Notes under the pieces: generated by a model
What the model saw: only the letters and a program-made list of their open reading frames with translations
What the model was told of the DNA's origin: nothing
Databases searched by the model: none
In this document: positions 16,853-25,354 of the stretch, piece after piece
How the letters are laid out: every line of letters begins with the position of its first letter
Position numbering within the stretch: the stretch's first letter is position 1
Translations under genes and position numbers: made by a program
Assembly: GCA_045615885.1 (NCBI GenBank)
Contig: JAZLFR010000069.1
Location: 62,001-126,000, forward strand
Length of the DNA stretch: 64,000 nucleotides
Direction: 5' to 3'
DNA from: UBA1765 sp045615885
GTDB taxonomy: Bacteria > Fibrobacterota > Fibrobacteria > Fibrobacterales > Fibrobacteraceae

Positions 16853-17986
16853 GTGACGGCGCTAGCGCCGGGCCGCCCAATAAAGGATTTCGCTGACAAG
16901 TTCCTGCGTCTCTACAATATTATGGAAGCCTTCTTTGAGTGGGGCGCCAACTTCCAGCAGAACGGCTTCAACTCCGAATACATGCTCACCAGCAAGTACA
17001 ACAATGTGTTTGAGCACATGATAGATATGTTGGTGGGGGATAAGCTTCCCCCGAAATTGAAGGAGCTCAAGGAACAGAAGGATGGCAAGGAAGTTGACCA
17101 TCTTTATGAAGGTCAGCAGTTGATTTTCGCAGATAAAGAGCAGAAGATTTGGTTCATTGGCGACAGCAAGTATTACAAGGATTCAAATGATATTCGTGGT
17201 GAATCGCTTTACAAGCAGTTTACCTATGCAAAGAATGTAATCCAGTGCAATATCAATGATTTGCTGAGCTCGAATTCCGATGATGCCGAATATAGAGGAC
17301 TGCGTTATCGTGACAAGCTGACTGAGGGGTATTCTGTAACGCCGAATTTCTTTATCCGCGGCGAGCTGCCTAAGTTTGAAAACGCCGACCAATTTGGTGA
17401 AAATTATTTTAGAAACAATCCATCCTTAGGCGTATCTGATCTGATAAAAAAAGATGATACCGCGGATCTTTGGGAAAAGCGTAACCGCCATTTTGAAAAC
17501 CGTCTCTTTGACCGCGACACCCTTCTGCTCCAGGTCTATAACGTCAATTTCCTCTACACGTTGAAATCCTTCTTGTCAAAACGCTCAGCACTGCGTGACG
17601 AGTACCGCAATTTCGCCCGCGAGACGTTTAGAAAGAATTTCTTGAAACTGCTAAACGAAAAATATTATTTCTGGATTATTGAACCTAAAACAGAAACACA
17701 AACAGAAACACAAACAAAAACAACAAAAGAGGAATTTGTTAAAAACCATTTCCGCACAATTGTTGGCAAAGTTTGGGACTCAACACAACTAGGGGTTTTG
17801 ATTTTAGCCCTTGAAAAAGATTTTGTAGATAAACCTTCTGAAGAAGGCTTTGAAAAATTCCGTAAAGAAATTATGCCGGATTGCGATCTCTACAATGTAA
17901 ACGTTGACGAAGCTTTTGGTAATTTTGAAGAAGTCAGAGCTCAGCAAGAACGGTTGTTCAGAAATTTCAAAACCACGCGATCTTAG
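16853..17986 (+). CDS. N-terminally truncated LlaJI/McrC-like PD-(D/E)XK nuclease, up to 377 aa
   Basis: Encodes a nuclease core, KYNNVFEHMIDMLVGD, then VDHLYEG (Asp near 82), then IWFIGDSKYYK (Asp near 104, Lys near 106), followed by a large helical C-terminal part. This parallels the layout of the 14322 nuclease (VWEHAC ... PDIV ... LDGKYY), but the N-terminal several hundred residues are absent. The frame opens just after a TAG at 16847, in GC-rich sequence unlike the rest of the gene. A TETQ repeat lies near residue 280. The last codons fall inside a 35-bp repeat (17975-18009). Most likely the 3' remnant of a second endonuclease gene; whether it is translated is unknown. Confidence 0.55.
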   Translation: MTALAPGRPIKDFADKFLRLYNIMEAFFEWGANFQQNGFNSEYMLTSKYNNVFEHMIDMLVGDKLPPKLKELKEQKDGKEVDHLYEGQQLIFADKEQKIWFIGDSKYYKDSNDIRGESLYKQFTYAKNVIQCNINDLLSSNSDDAEYRGLRYRDKLTEGYSVTPNFFIRGELPKFENADQFGENYFRNNPSLGVSDLIKKDDTADLWEKRNRHFENRLFDRDTLLLQVYNVNFLYTLKSFLSKRSALRDEYRNFARETFRKNFLKLLNEKYYFWIIEPKTETQTETQTKTTKEEFVKNHFRTIVGKVWDSTQLGVLILALEKDFVDKPSEEGFEKFRKEIMPDCDLYNVNVDEAFGNFEEVRAQQERLFRNFKTTRS

Positions 17987-18009
17987 CGATAAGAGCGGAC
18001 CACGGTGGG
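17975..18009. repeat. 35-bp perfect direct repeat, copy 1
   Basis: Identical to 19759-19793. It contains a small hairpin (TCTTA-GCGA-TAAGA) and CCACGGTGG, and here leads into a run of seven Ts. It lies just downstream of the minus-strand AbiE pair, the same relative place that copy 2 holds for the Rpn gene. Confidence 0.9.
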
Positions 18010-18063
18010 TCTTTTTTTGAACGAATTTTCGTCAAGCTGAACTTGTGTCAGCAAAAAAATGGA

Positions 18064-18864
18064 TCACATTCCCTGCAAGAAATCGATCAGCCCATTGCAG
18101 GCCATGTCATCGTCAACATCTAACCAATTTTTTTTTGAACGGGCAACTTGTCTTCTGAAGTTTTTGTCTTTATAGACTTTCTCTATTCTTTTGATGGCAT
18201 CACTTAAATTGTTCTCTTTCATACCCTCGTCAGAAAAGATGAATTCGTCCATATAGGCTAGCAACTTTTCTTTGTTGATGTTTCTTGACAGCCAGTATAA
18301 ATCAAAAACATCCTTGTAGCGTGTTGAATGAGTTCCAAACTTCAGTATTGAACGCAATTTTTCGGAGAACATCTGCTCCTTTGAATTTACTAAAAGGCTG
18401 ACGCAATCGTTTTGCAGAGCGATGTCGAAGCAGAATTCTTCCTGTGCAACGTTAATGTGTTTGTGAACGCCAATGTCAACCTTGTTCACCACTTCATAGC
18501 CAAAAGAATCCAGCAACTTTAGGAACACTCGTTTGCCATGGTAATCTTGTTGCTTCAAGTCTTCCATTTGACCGACCAAAGAAATTGAAATTCCTTCAAT
18601 GTTGTTTAGCATATCAATAAATGTATTTATGGAATCCTCTGCAAGCGAGTATCGAATGAAATCGATGTCAATGTCTTGGGTTGCCCGGCGGTTGTTGTGG
18701 GACAATTCCCTCATAACAACGCCGCCTTTGATTGTTATGTTTTCGTTTAATTTGCAACGACTTATTGCGTAAAGGATTACGTCTTGTCCCACTTTAGCGA
18801 TGGCTTGATCTTCCTTAAGGTCCTGATTTATATACTTCAGGATTTCTTCTTCAAGACTGATCAT
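18064..18864 (-). CDS. AbiEii-family nucleotidyltransferase toxin, 266 aa
   Basis: Shows the AbiEii signature: ITIKGGVVMRELSHNNRRAT then QDIDIDF (GG near residue 44, metal-binding acids in DIDID near residue 62), followed by DIGVHKHINVAQEEF and EQMFSEKLRSILKFGTHSTR. Such toxins form type IV toxin-antitoxin systems with AbiEi and block phage spread by growth arrest. The start ATG overlaps the antitoxin stop (TAATG). Full length, frame intact. It is a different lineage from the pair at 2318-4086. Confidence 0.85.
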   Translation of the reverse strand: MISLEEEILKYINQDLKEDQAIAKVGQDVILYAISRCKLNENITIKGGVVMRELSHNNRRATQDIDIDFIRYSLAEDSINTFIDMLNNIEGISISLVGQMEDLKQQDYHGKRVFLKLLDSFGYEVVNKVDIGVHKHINVAQEEFCFDIALQNDCVSLLVNSKEQMFSEKLRSILKFGTHSTRYKDVFDLYWLSRNINKEKLLAYMDEFIFSDEGMKENNLSDAIKRIEKVYKDKNFRRQVARSKKNWLDVDDDMACNGLIDFLQGM

Positions 18865-19526
18865 TAAAAAACCTCTAACCTAATTGCATTCGCTATTTTT
18901 TTTGAACCGGGGAATTTGGGAATGTTGTCTTCTAGCCATTCTTCATCGAGTTCAAAAATTTTGTTCCTGTAATTCCCCATAATTTCTTTATAATAATCAA
19001 AAGGGAGCTTGTTGGATCGTCGAATCAGTTCAATAAGCAATCGCTCTTTTGTATGGATTCGAATGGTTATGCCATTAATGTTTTTTTCTTCAATGCCAAG
19101 CGTCAGAAGGTGTTTCGGAAAAAAATACTGGCGTACTTTTTCGTTTGGGATTTTTGCCGCATCGCGGTTTGTTCCTAGCGCGTAAAACTCAGGAATGACA
19201 TCTGTCAATCCGTGATAGTAAAATGCACTTTCCATTGTGAAAATTGCATTCTTATGTTTGAATGCTATCAATGCTAATTCGCGCCACGTTGAGGTATCCG
19301 AATAAACGCCGCTTTCTACTTTAAACAACTTGCCTTCGTAAATTGCCTTCTCAAGAAGGTAGTTCGTGCCGTAACGGGAAATGCAATCATCATAATTATA
19401 AAACATAGGATTCCTTCCGTTACAAAATATACATGCATCAAGTGTTGCTGTCAAGTAATTATCCGCAAATTGCTGATATTGCGGATAATTGGTGAAGTTT
19501 TCGCTAATGTCACCCCAAATTCTCAT
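18864..19526 (-). CDS. AbiEi-family antitoxin, 220 aa
   Basis: An N-terminal winged-helix part (DDCISRYGTNYLLEKAIYEG, KLFKVESGVYSD) is followed by the AbiEi C-terminal pattern (RELALIAFKHKNAIFTMESA, FYYHGLTDVIPE, KERLLIELIRRSNKLPFDYY). It neutralises AbiEii and represses the operon in characterised systems. The start codon (19524-19526) sits exactly at the edge of a 200-bp repeat, so its promoter region is repeat-derived. Confidence 0.8.
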   Translation of the reverse strand: MRIWGDISENFTNYPQYQQFADNYLTATLDACIFCNGRNPMFYNYDDCISRYGTNYLLEKAIYEGKLFKVESGVYSDTSTWRELALIAFKHKNAIFTMESAFYYHGLTDVIPEFYALGTNRDAAKIPNEKVRQYFFPKHLLTLGIEEKNINGITIRIHTKERLLIELIRRSNKLPFDYYKEIMGNYRNKIFELDEEWLEDNIPKFPGSKKIANAIRLEVF

Positions 19527-19723
19527 CTGCTTCGCTAGCCATTTTCTTAAAACAGATTTTAAACCATTGTTTTGTGTTTTCTAGTTCTTTTTTTTGACTT
19601 TCTTATCAAGACCTATGGAATGTATCAAAAGCTCTTTGGCAATTAAATAGTGCTGAAAAATATTTTGTGGACAGCTGTCCACGCTATTTTGTTTTTTAGC
19701 CTGCTTGCCTTTGAAAAAGTGGG
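19523..19723. repeat. About 200-bp direct repeat, copy A (upstream of AbiEi)
   Basis: Nearly identical to 20884-21083, with a handful of substitutions and a 2-nt length difference in a T run. It lies immediately upstream of the minus-strand AbiEi gene. Contains a perfect 16-bp palindrome, GTGGACAGCTGTCCAC (19667-19682). The length difference breaks the reading frame that crosses copy B, so the element is probably non-coding or decayed. Confidence 0.9.
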
Positions 19724-19758
19724 GGAATGAACTGTATGTCAAAGACTCTTGAATCGCT

Positions 19759-19793
19759 ACGCGATCTTAGCGATAAGAGCGGACCACGGTGGG
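19759..19793. repeat. 35-bp perfect direct repeat, copy 2
   Basis: Identical to 17975-18009. It lies downstream of the minus-strand Rpn gene, beyond its terminator. Confidence 0.9.
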
Positions 19794-19804
19794 GCATTTT
19801 GTAT

Positions 19805-19831
19805 TGAAAAAGGACCCGGAAAGGGTCCTTG
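19805..19831 (-). terminator. Terminator of the Rpn gene
   Basis: On the minus strand GGACCC, loop TTTCC, GGGTCC, then a T run (stem 19812-19828). It sits a few bases after the Rpn stop at 19835. Confidence 0.7.
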
Positions 19832-19834
19832 ATA

Positions 19835-20821
19835 CTATGTGCTGGATTTCGCTGCAAGTTCCGCTTTAAGATTTTTAATTTCTGCTCGAAGGGCCTCAAT
19901 TTCAGCTGCGGCTTCAGCACGACCATGTTTTTCACCACGGAGTTCGGCCCAATGCTCGATGCTTGCGATGGTGCATTCGCGTTCCTTCTTGGTAATCATG
20001 GGCGGGGGCTCCTCGGGTTCTTCGGCAATCTCGGCCTTGATTCGCTCAAGGGCCTCGGTCACGGCGTCGTTCTTGATATCAATTTCCTTCGAACTTACAA
20101 AGGCGTGCTTGAGGACGTAAATCCATTGATCCTGAACGGATTCAAGTTCCTCAGCGGACTTCTTGAAGTTCGGTAACTGTAAGAAAATATACTTTATGCG
20201 GTCGGTAATTGGCAAGAGGCTACCGCTATTAAGTTCGTTTTCGCTATACATCATCCAACAATCCCAAACTTTGGTTGAGTTGCTGGGCAGAGGAAAGTTG
20301 CAGATCCACACGCTTACGGTGTCGGGGAGCTCGTACATTTGGCGGCGGCGTTCCTTCTTTTCATCCGTTGTCAGTACTGGCGGGTTGCGGGCCTCCATCT
20401 TTTTCTTGTCGGTATCAGAACGTTCCTTGTCCAGTTCCGCTTTCGCCTTGAGGAGCAGTGCGGAGCCGTAAATCAACACTCGATCCTCGAAAAATTCATG
20501 CTTCAGGTTCTGAACTTCCACATCGATTGCGCGACCATCGCGGGTCTGAGCGCGGATGTCGAAACTCCAGGTTTCCTTCTCTGAGCCAGAACCGTCTGCA
20601 GTCACATAGGAAATCTTCTTGGTCTTGAACTTCAGCTTTTCGATTTCATGTTCCTTGTTCAGGTGCATTACGCCGTTCAGAAAATTTGTAAGCGAGCTCA
20701 CGCTGGACAGCAGCTTCTTGAAGCCCCGATCGCTCAGAGGGTTTTCGTAAACACCTCCCGGCACGACTTTTTCTGTGGGAAGTTCCAAGTCGCGATTAGT
20801 TACTCTATTTTTCATTGCCAT
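19835..20821 (-). CDS. Rpn-family PD-(D/E)XK nuclease / putative transposase, 328 aa
   Basis: The N-terminus has LSDRGFKKLLSS, LTNFLNGVMHL and WSFDIRAQTRDGRAIDVEVQ, the typical D...D-x-ExQ nuclease core of the Rpn family (recombination-promoting nucleases, YhgA-like). The C-terminus is a charged coiled coil (AEAAAEIEALRAEIKNLKAE), also common there. These nucleases occur in many paralogous copies and have been linked to recombination and phage defence. The gene has its own terminator and is flanked by repeats. Start ATG 20821 has a usable ribosome site. Confidence 0.8.
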   Translation of the reverse strand: MAMKNRVTNRDLELPTEKVVPGGVYENPLSDRGFKKLLSSVSSLTNFLNGVMHLNKEHEIEKLKFKTKKISYVTADGSGSEKETWSFDIRAQTRDGRAIDVEVQNLKHEFFEDRVLIYGSALLLKAKAELDKERSDTDKKKMEARNPPVLTTDEKKERRRQMYELPDTVSVWICNFPLPSNSTKVWDCWMMYSENELNSGSLLPITDRIKYIFLQLPNFKKSAEELESVQDQWIYVLKHAFVSSKEIDIKNDAVTEALERIKAEIAEEPEEPPPMITKKERECTIASIEHWAELRGEKHGRAEAAAEIEALRAEIKNLKAELAAKSST

Positions 20822-20883
20822 GTAAATCCTTTTGTTTTTCCATCAGGCAAATGCCCTACGGGTGTTTCGGGTGAAATAAATCG

Positions 20884-21083
20884 TCATCTGTTTCGCTAGC
20901 CATTTTCTTAAAACAGATTTTAAACCATTGTTTTGTGTTTTCTAGTTTTTTTTTGACATTCTTATCAAGACCTATGGAATGTATCAAAAGCTCTTTGGTA
21001 ATTAAATAGTGCTGAAAAATATTTTGTGGACAGCTGTCCACACTATTTTGTTTTTTAGCCTGCTTGCCTTTGAAAAAGTGAGG
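20884..21083. repeat. About 200-bp direct repeat, copy B (upstream of Rpn)
   Basis: The counterpart of 19523-19723. It begins about 60 bp upstream of the Rpn start and carries the same 16-bp palindrome (21026-21041). It ends where a decayed RhuM-like reading frame begins. Confidence 0.9.
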
Positions 21084-21195
21084 AAAAGTTGAATATTACA
21101 ACCTCGCCGCCATCATTTCTGTAGGTTATCGCATCAGTTCTGCTCGCGCAACGCAGTTCCGCATTTAGGCGACTGGCATTCTCAAGGAATATATC
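21082..21195 (+). pseudogene. RhuM-family remnant with nonsense codon
   Basis: The frame reads EYYNLAAIISVGYRISSARA then TQFRI, stop (TAG 21166-21168), then ATGILKEYI. This is the conserved core of RhuM-type proteins (YYNLD-IISVGYRV-S-R-TQFR-WAT--L+EY). The TAG stands next to where a conserved Trp is expected. Both ends of the gene are missing. Confidence 0.65.
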
Positions 21196-21237
21196 CTTGC
21201 CAAGTTACATTGCCGAACTTGTTGATCAAATTCTGGG

Positions 21238-21630
21238 TTACCTATTGGATTTTTTTGGTGCCCTGAAGCCCTTTTTGATTTCATTTCTCCGTTGCATTTC
21301 CGATATAGTATCGTATGTAGGAATGTCAAAAGCAGATCCTGCACCTATATTGCCTATAGGAATTAATCGGTTCTTTAACCAGGTAAGTTCTTCTGCGCTT
21401 ATCTTGAGTGCTTTTAGCACTTTTTTCCTTGTTTCTTCGCTTTGTGTAATGAATTCCAGAATTTCTTCTTCGCTAAAGCTGACGGAATTTGATTTGATGT
21501 ATTCGTTGAGCTCCTTGCTTGATTTTTTGCAGGTAAGTGCTTTTATTTTCTATTGGCTCTAATCCCAAACGGAAACGCGTGTACATGCCGACTTCCGATT
21601 TTTTTAGCTCGTTAAAAAAATATCGCCTTC
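21238..21630 (-). pseudogene. Frameshifted C-terminal gene remnant
   Basis: On the minus strand an open stretch (KSSKELNEYIKSNSVSFSEE, EEILEFITQSEETRKKVLKA, LKISAEELTWLKNRLIPIGN) runs to a stop at 21238. It has no proper start, only an internal GTG at 21420. Upstream in another frame, ELKKSEVGMYTRFRLGLEPI looks like its continuation. I do not recognise the family. Read as a decayed gene. Confidence 0.35.
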
Positions 21631-21725
21631 GCCATTTTTAAGCTGTTGATGATTTTTCTGGCGAGCTTCGAGTTTTATTTGTTGCTTTCTCTTTTTCTTC
21701 CGCTAATAATTTAAATTTGTGCCTG

Positions 21726-22553
21726 ATGAATAAGATAACCTTCAAAACTATCCTTGCCGCCCTGTTTTTGTCGGTGGCTCTCATTGGCTGCTCTTCTGAC
21801 GACAGCTCCCAAAGTTCGCAAAATGCTTCCGGCTCCGCCCTAGAAAGAATCCGTAGCCGCGACACTTTGCTTGTCGGGTCTTCGGGGGACTATCGCCCGC
21901 TATCTTACCTTGAACCCGAGACAAATGAGTATTGGGGTTTTGATGTTGACCTTGTGGAAATCATCGCGAAGTCCATTGGCGTAAAAGTAAAGTTTGTGCC
22001 TACTTCGTGGCCGACGCTTACTGACGATATGTTGAATCCAAAGCTTTTTGATATGGCCATGTGCGGGATCACCGTTACCGAGGCCCGCAAGGAAATCATG
22101 CTCATGTCGGAAGGCTACCTTAAAAACGGCAAGACGATTCTTTGCAGAAAGGAGGACGCCGACCGTTTCCTTTCTGTTGAAGATATGAACAAGAAGGATG
22201 TGCGAGTCATGGTCAACCCCGGTGGACTTAACGAAAAGTTTGCACGCGAAAACCTGCAGGATGCAGAAATCATCGTGCATGAACGTAACGAAGAAATTCC
22301 TGCCCTCATTGCAGAAGGCAAGGCAGACATCATGATTACAGAAATCGTGGAAGCCCCGTACTATGTTCAAAATGACGAGCGCCTTGCGGCTCCGCTTTTA
22401 GACAAGCCTTTCAACAGCGGTGAAATCGGGGCGCTCATGCGCAAGGGCGACGAAGACTTGCTGGAACTGGTCAACAGCGTCATTGATTCTTGCAAAAAGA
22501 ACGGTACTTTGAAGCAACTGCACGAAAAGTACGGCTTTAATTACGACTTCTAG
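21726..22553 (+). CDS. Periplasmic solute-binding lipoprotein (SBP family 3), 275 aa
   Basis: Start ATG 21726 gives a lipoprotein signal peptide, MNKITFKTILAALFLSVALI then GCSS (lipobox Cys). The body has the family-3 binding-protein pattern: RDTLLVGSSGDYRPLSYLEP, WGFDVDLVEIIAKSIGVKVK, DMAMCGITVTEARKE and GALMRKGDEDLLELVN. This family binds amino acids for ABC uptake; some soluble members are cyclohexadienyl dehydratases. No permease or ATPase gene is adjacent, so it may work with a distant transporter or act as an enzyme or sensor. Confidence 0.8.
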   Translation: MNKITFKTILAALFLSVALIGCSSDDSSQSSQNASGSALERIRSRDTLLVGSSGDYRPLSYLEPETNEYWGFDVDLVEIIAKSIGVKVKFVPTSWPTLTDDMLNPKLFDMAMCGITVTEARKEIMLMSEGYLKNGKTILCRKEDADRFLSVEDMNKKDVRVMVNPGGLNEKFARENLQDAEIIVHERNEEIPALIAEGKADIMITEIVEAPYYVQNDERLAAPLLDKPFNSGEIGALMRKGDEDLLELVNSVIDSCKKNGTLKQLHEKYGFNYDF

Positions 22554-22634
22554 CGAAGCATGACGATGCCAACGAAATGTTGGAACATCTTTTGCGTTTT
22601 TCTAGAATAGGGTGATAAAATCGCTCTGTCTTGA

Positions 22635-22754
22635 AAATTCGATTGCAAAGAATGCCCCGCAAAGTATATTATTATCGATCTGGTCAACTTCACGAAGACG
22701 GCGGAAGAACTTGAAGCGTTGCTTGCGCAAAAGGCTAACGTCAAGAATCCGTAA
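22635..22754 (+). other. Short open stretch, possible gene remnant
   Basis: Between a TGA (22632) and a TAA (22752), the frame reads FDCKECPAKYIIIDLVNFTK then TAEELEALLAQKANVKNP. It is protein-like but has no start codon, and a terminator follows. Possibly the 3' end of a lost gene. The rest of 22554-22902 holds nothing else I can support. Confidence 0.3.
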
Positions 22755-22760
22755 ACGAAG

Positions 22761-22788
22761 TCCACTCTTAGCAAGGGTGGATTTTTTT
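22761..22788 (+). terminator. Rho-independent terminator
   Basis: TCCAC (22761-22765) pairs with GTGGA (22777-22781) and is followed by seven Ts. It probably ends transcription of the solute-binding lipoprotein gene or of the remnant before it. Confidence 0.6.
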
Positions 22789-22902
22789 ATGGCAACTAGG
22801 AAGGGGATAGCTTTATTTGCTACTGGAGGATTATGTTAGCCTTTGTATTTTTTTGTTAATAAGTTACTGTTTACTTCAACACTCTATAAAAATTGGTAAC
22901 GG

Positions 22903-24300
22903 TTAATTCCAGTAATCCAGCAAATTGTTTATAGCTCTTGTAAATAATTTGGGCGCGCGGATACCCAAAATGAGTTTCCCGTTCTCATTCAAAAGAAAAC
23001 CAACCTGGACTTCTGTAATCCGATCCATTTGACTTCCATATAAAACTACGGTTCGTATAATTTTGTATGAGCCGTAGTGTGGCTTTAAATACATGTTGTC
23101 AAAAGAGTCGTAATTGTTGAGTTCTTCAATGCCGTTTTGACGAAATTCGTATTTTTTCCCTTCAATGGTGATTGCCTCTTTTTCGTCAATATCGAGAAGT
23201 ACTAAATCGGGAATAAAAACAATCTTGTCCTTATCGCCGGCCTTGTAAGCATCTCTATCGGTGTATTTTGCTAAAGGGATATGTTCTCCGTGAGATGTTT
23301 GGAAATATCCTTTTTCGCACCCGGCATGATTTTCAAAAACCGAATAGCCGTTTGCGAAGCTTTCTACCACAAGATGAATAAAGATGGTTCCTAATTTTTC
23401 ACCTTTCTTTTCGTAGTGCCAATAGTTTGTTGGCAGAGTTGCGTGTGGAACGTAGAGACCCTCTAAAGAGATGTTTAATTTATTTGCTATTTGAATGAAT
23501 TTGTTCGTAGTGCCTACATGTTTTTGCTCAAGTCCATGTTGCGTGATTTCGATTTCTTGAGCCTAGCCTAGTTTACGCAATGTGGCGGCTATGATGGAAA
23601 GTGCGCCGATATTTGGGTCGTGTGAAAGTCCGCCACTTTTGAAAAGCCTTCCCGAGATTTGTATTTTATTTGCTGTTTTTGTCAACAAAATAGGTACATT
23701 GCCTTTGGGAGGGCGCCTCATTTTGTTTTTGGCTGTAATAACATCGTCAACGCTGTTGAATGGTCTGAAAATCTTTGGATCAAGGACCTTTCCAAGAATT
23801 TCTACACCCATTGTAAGCAATAGCCTGGTTCCAAATATGTATGTTTCCGTCGGTTCATCTTTTTGCCCAACTTGCAGTGCGTACAGCATTATTTTCTTTG
23901 CATCTGGGTAGTAATTTTGGATAAATACGAATTTAGAACACCTTTGGAAGACACCTGTGTTTCGGCTTTCTTTGTCGTCTGTTTTTGTTTCTTCTATGGC
24001 GTAAATGGGTTGGTCATTGATTGTCGGCTGATGTTCCTGGTAAAAGATAAGGAAATCTGTAAAACTAGATGACCCAGAAACCGTCTTTATAAAAACATGG
24101 TCAACTTTGGCGCACTTAAAACCGATAACTTCATAGGTAAAGCTAAAACACTTGCTTGCGTTTAGAATCGGGATAATCCTAATATTGTCTCCGAAAAAGC
24201 CGCAGTTATGGTCTTTTGCAAAATATGTAAAAATGGTTTTTAGGACATCATGCTTTGGGCGCTCTTCCGTCAATATCCAAAGATTATTTTTCATAGACAC
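22903..24300 (-). pseudogene. Type II restriction endonuclease interrupted by an in-frame amber codon
   Basis: Two minus-strand open frames (24300-23563 and 22903-23370) are in the same phase. Reading through the TAG at 23565-23563 gives one continuous protein of about 465 residues, with well-formed sequence on both sides (TLRKLG, stop, AQEIEITQHGLEQKHVG). The N-terminal part contains a probable PD-(D/E)XK site, PIYAIEETKTDDKESRNTGV (EETK). It lies 37 bp downstream of three methyltransferase genes on the same strand, so it is the cognate endonuclease. A single TGG-to-TAG change would explain the break. As written, only a 245-residue N-terminal fragment would be made. Confidence 0.75.
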
Positions 24301-24337
24301 CTCTAGTCATTTATTGATGGTTGTATTCATTTATAAT

Positions 24338-25354
24338 CTAATTTTTTTCTTTACGGAAAATCAGAATATATTGATGAATTTGATTGGCAACAAAACTAAA
24401 TGGGTATCCATAGGGGTATATTTTTGCAGATTCGTCAGCCCAAATTTTTAAACCTTTGTAATCAAGATTGGGAATTGTGTTGAGACAGTTGATGACATCT
24501 GCATGAAGAAGGTTCACTTCTTTCTTGTGGGGCTGCAAATCCTTGATGAAAAGAACTACATAGCCGCGAAATTTGAGCCTTGGCAAAACAAGTTCTACAC
24601 TTTTTTTCAATGATGCGAAGAATGTTTCGCGATCCATGTTGCCTAAATCTTTCGTGGAATTGGTGAAGGGGGTGCTATTATTTCCATAAACTGCAATGTC
24701 TGCACCAGTTTTTTCCTTACTCATCATATTTGCATATGGAGGGTCAATGAGCAGGAGGCTTATCGGCTCGTCTTTAGTAAGTTTCTTCATTTTTTTTGAA
24801 TCTTGCAAAACTTCCAAAGCATCGCCACACTCTGTAGGGAACGATGTCAAATTGAGCTCTTTTGCGGCCTCTTTATATGCTTGAATGTAATTTTCATTCA
24901 AATCTATCCCTGCTGATTTTCTGTTGCATAGAGCCGCGCCAAGCAGCGTTCCACCGACACCCATGAAACAGTCGAAAACCAATTCGTTTTCTTTGGTGAA
25001 GAATGAAATCAAATCTCTGGTAAGTTGAGGTGGTTTGGGCGTTGGGTGAATTTTTCTGATATGGTGTGCGTAGCTTTCTTTTCCCTTTGTTGGGAATCTT
25101 GTGGAGAAGACTGAATTTATAAAAAAAGTCCAGTCTCTGCCATTCATGTCGTTCAAGGTATTGTTGAGATGATACTTTCTACCGTCAGGCAAAATAACGC
25201 CCTTGAGTTCGCTACCATAAACACGTGCATCTTCGATGTTTTCCCTAACCCATCGAGGTAAAGTGTTTACATCTAAATTTGGGTGGGCTGTTTTTAGTGG
25301 AATGGAGCTGCTGTACAATTCATTTGCTAAAGAATTAGACTTGTTTGAAGGCAT
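24338..25354 (-). CDS. Site-specific DNA amino-methyltransferase (DPPY), 338 aa
   Basis: AdoMet-binding motif FDCFMGVGGTLLGAAL (near residue 140) precedes the catalytic motif LLLIDPPYANM (near 210), preceded by HPTPKPPQLTRDLISFFT. DPPY marks N6-adenine or N4-cytosine methylation; the binding-first motif order is not that of the common beta class. Overlaps the end of the upstream gene by 28 bp. Probably methylates the site cut by the broken endonuclease next to it. Confidence 0.8.
   Translation of the reverse strand: MPSNKSNSLANELYSSSIPLKTAHPNLDVNTLPRWVRENIEDARVYGSELKGVILPDGRKYHLNNTLNDMNGRDWTFFINSVFSTRFPTKGKESYAHHIRKIHPTPKPPQLTRDLISFFTKENELVFDCFMGVGGTLLGAALCNRKSAGIDLNENYIQAYKEAAKELNLTSFPTECGDALEVLQDSKKMKKLTKDEPISLLLIDPPYANMMSKEKTGADIAVYGNNSTPFTNSTKDLGNMDRETFFASLKKSVELVLPRLKFRGYVVLFIKDLQPHKKEVNLLHADVINCLNTIPNLDYKGLKIWADESAKIYPYGYPFSFVANQIHQYILIFRKEKN

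Noticed and set aside
17690..17730. ACAGAAACACAAACA repeats considered as a CRISPR-like or phase-variable array
   Set aside because: Short in-frame TETQ codon repeats inside a coding region; no spacers and not homopolymeric.
20856..21041. 60-codon minus-strand frame crossing the 200-bp repeat B
   Set aside because: It looked protein-like, but the other repeat copy carries a 2-nt length change that breaks the frame, so coding is not conserved.
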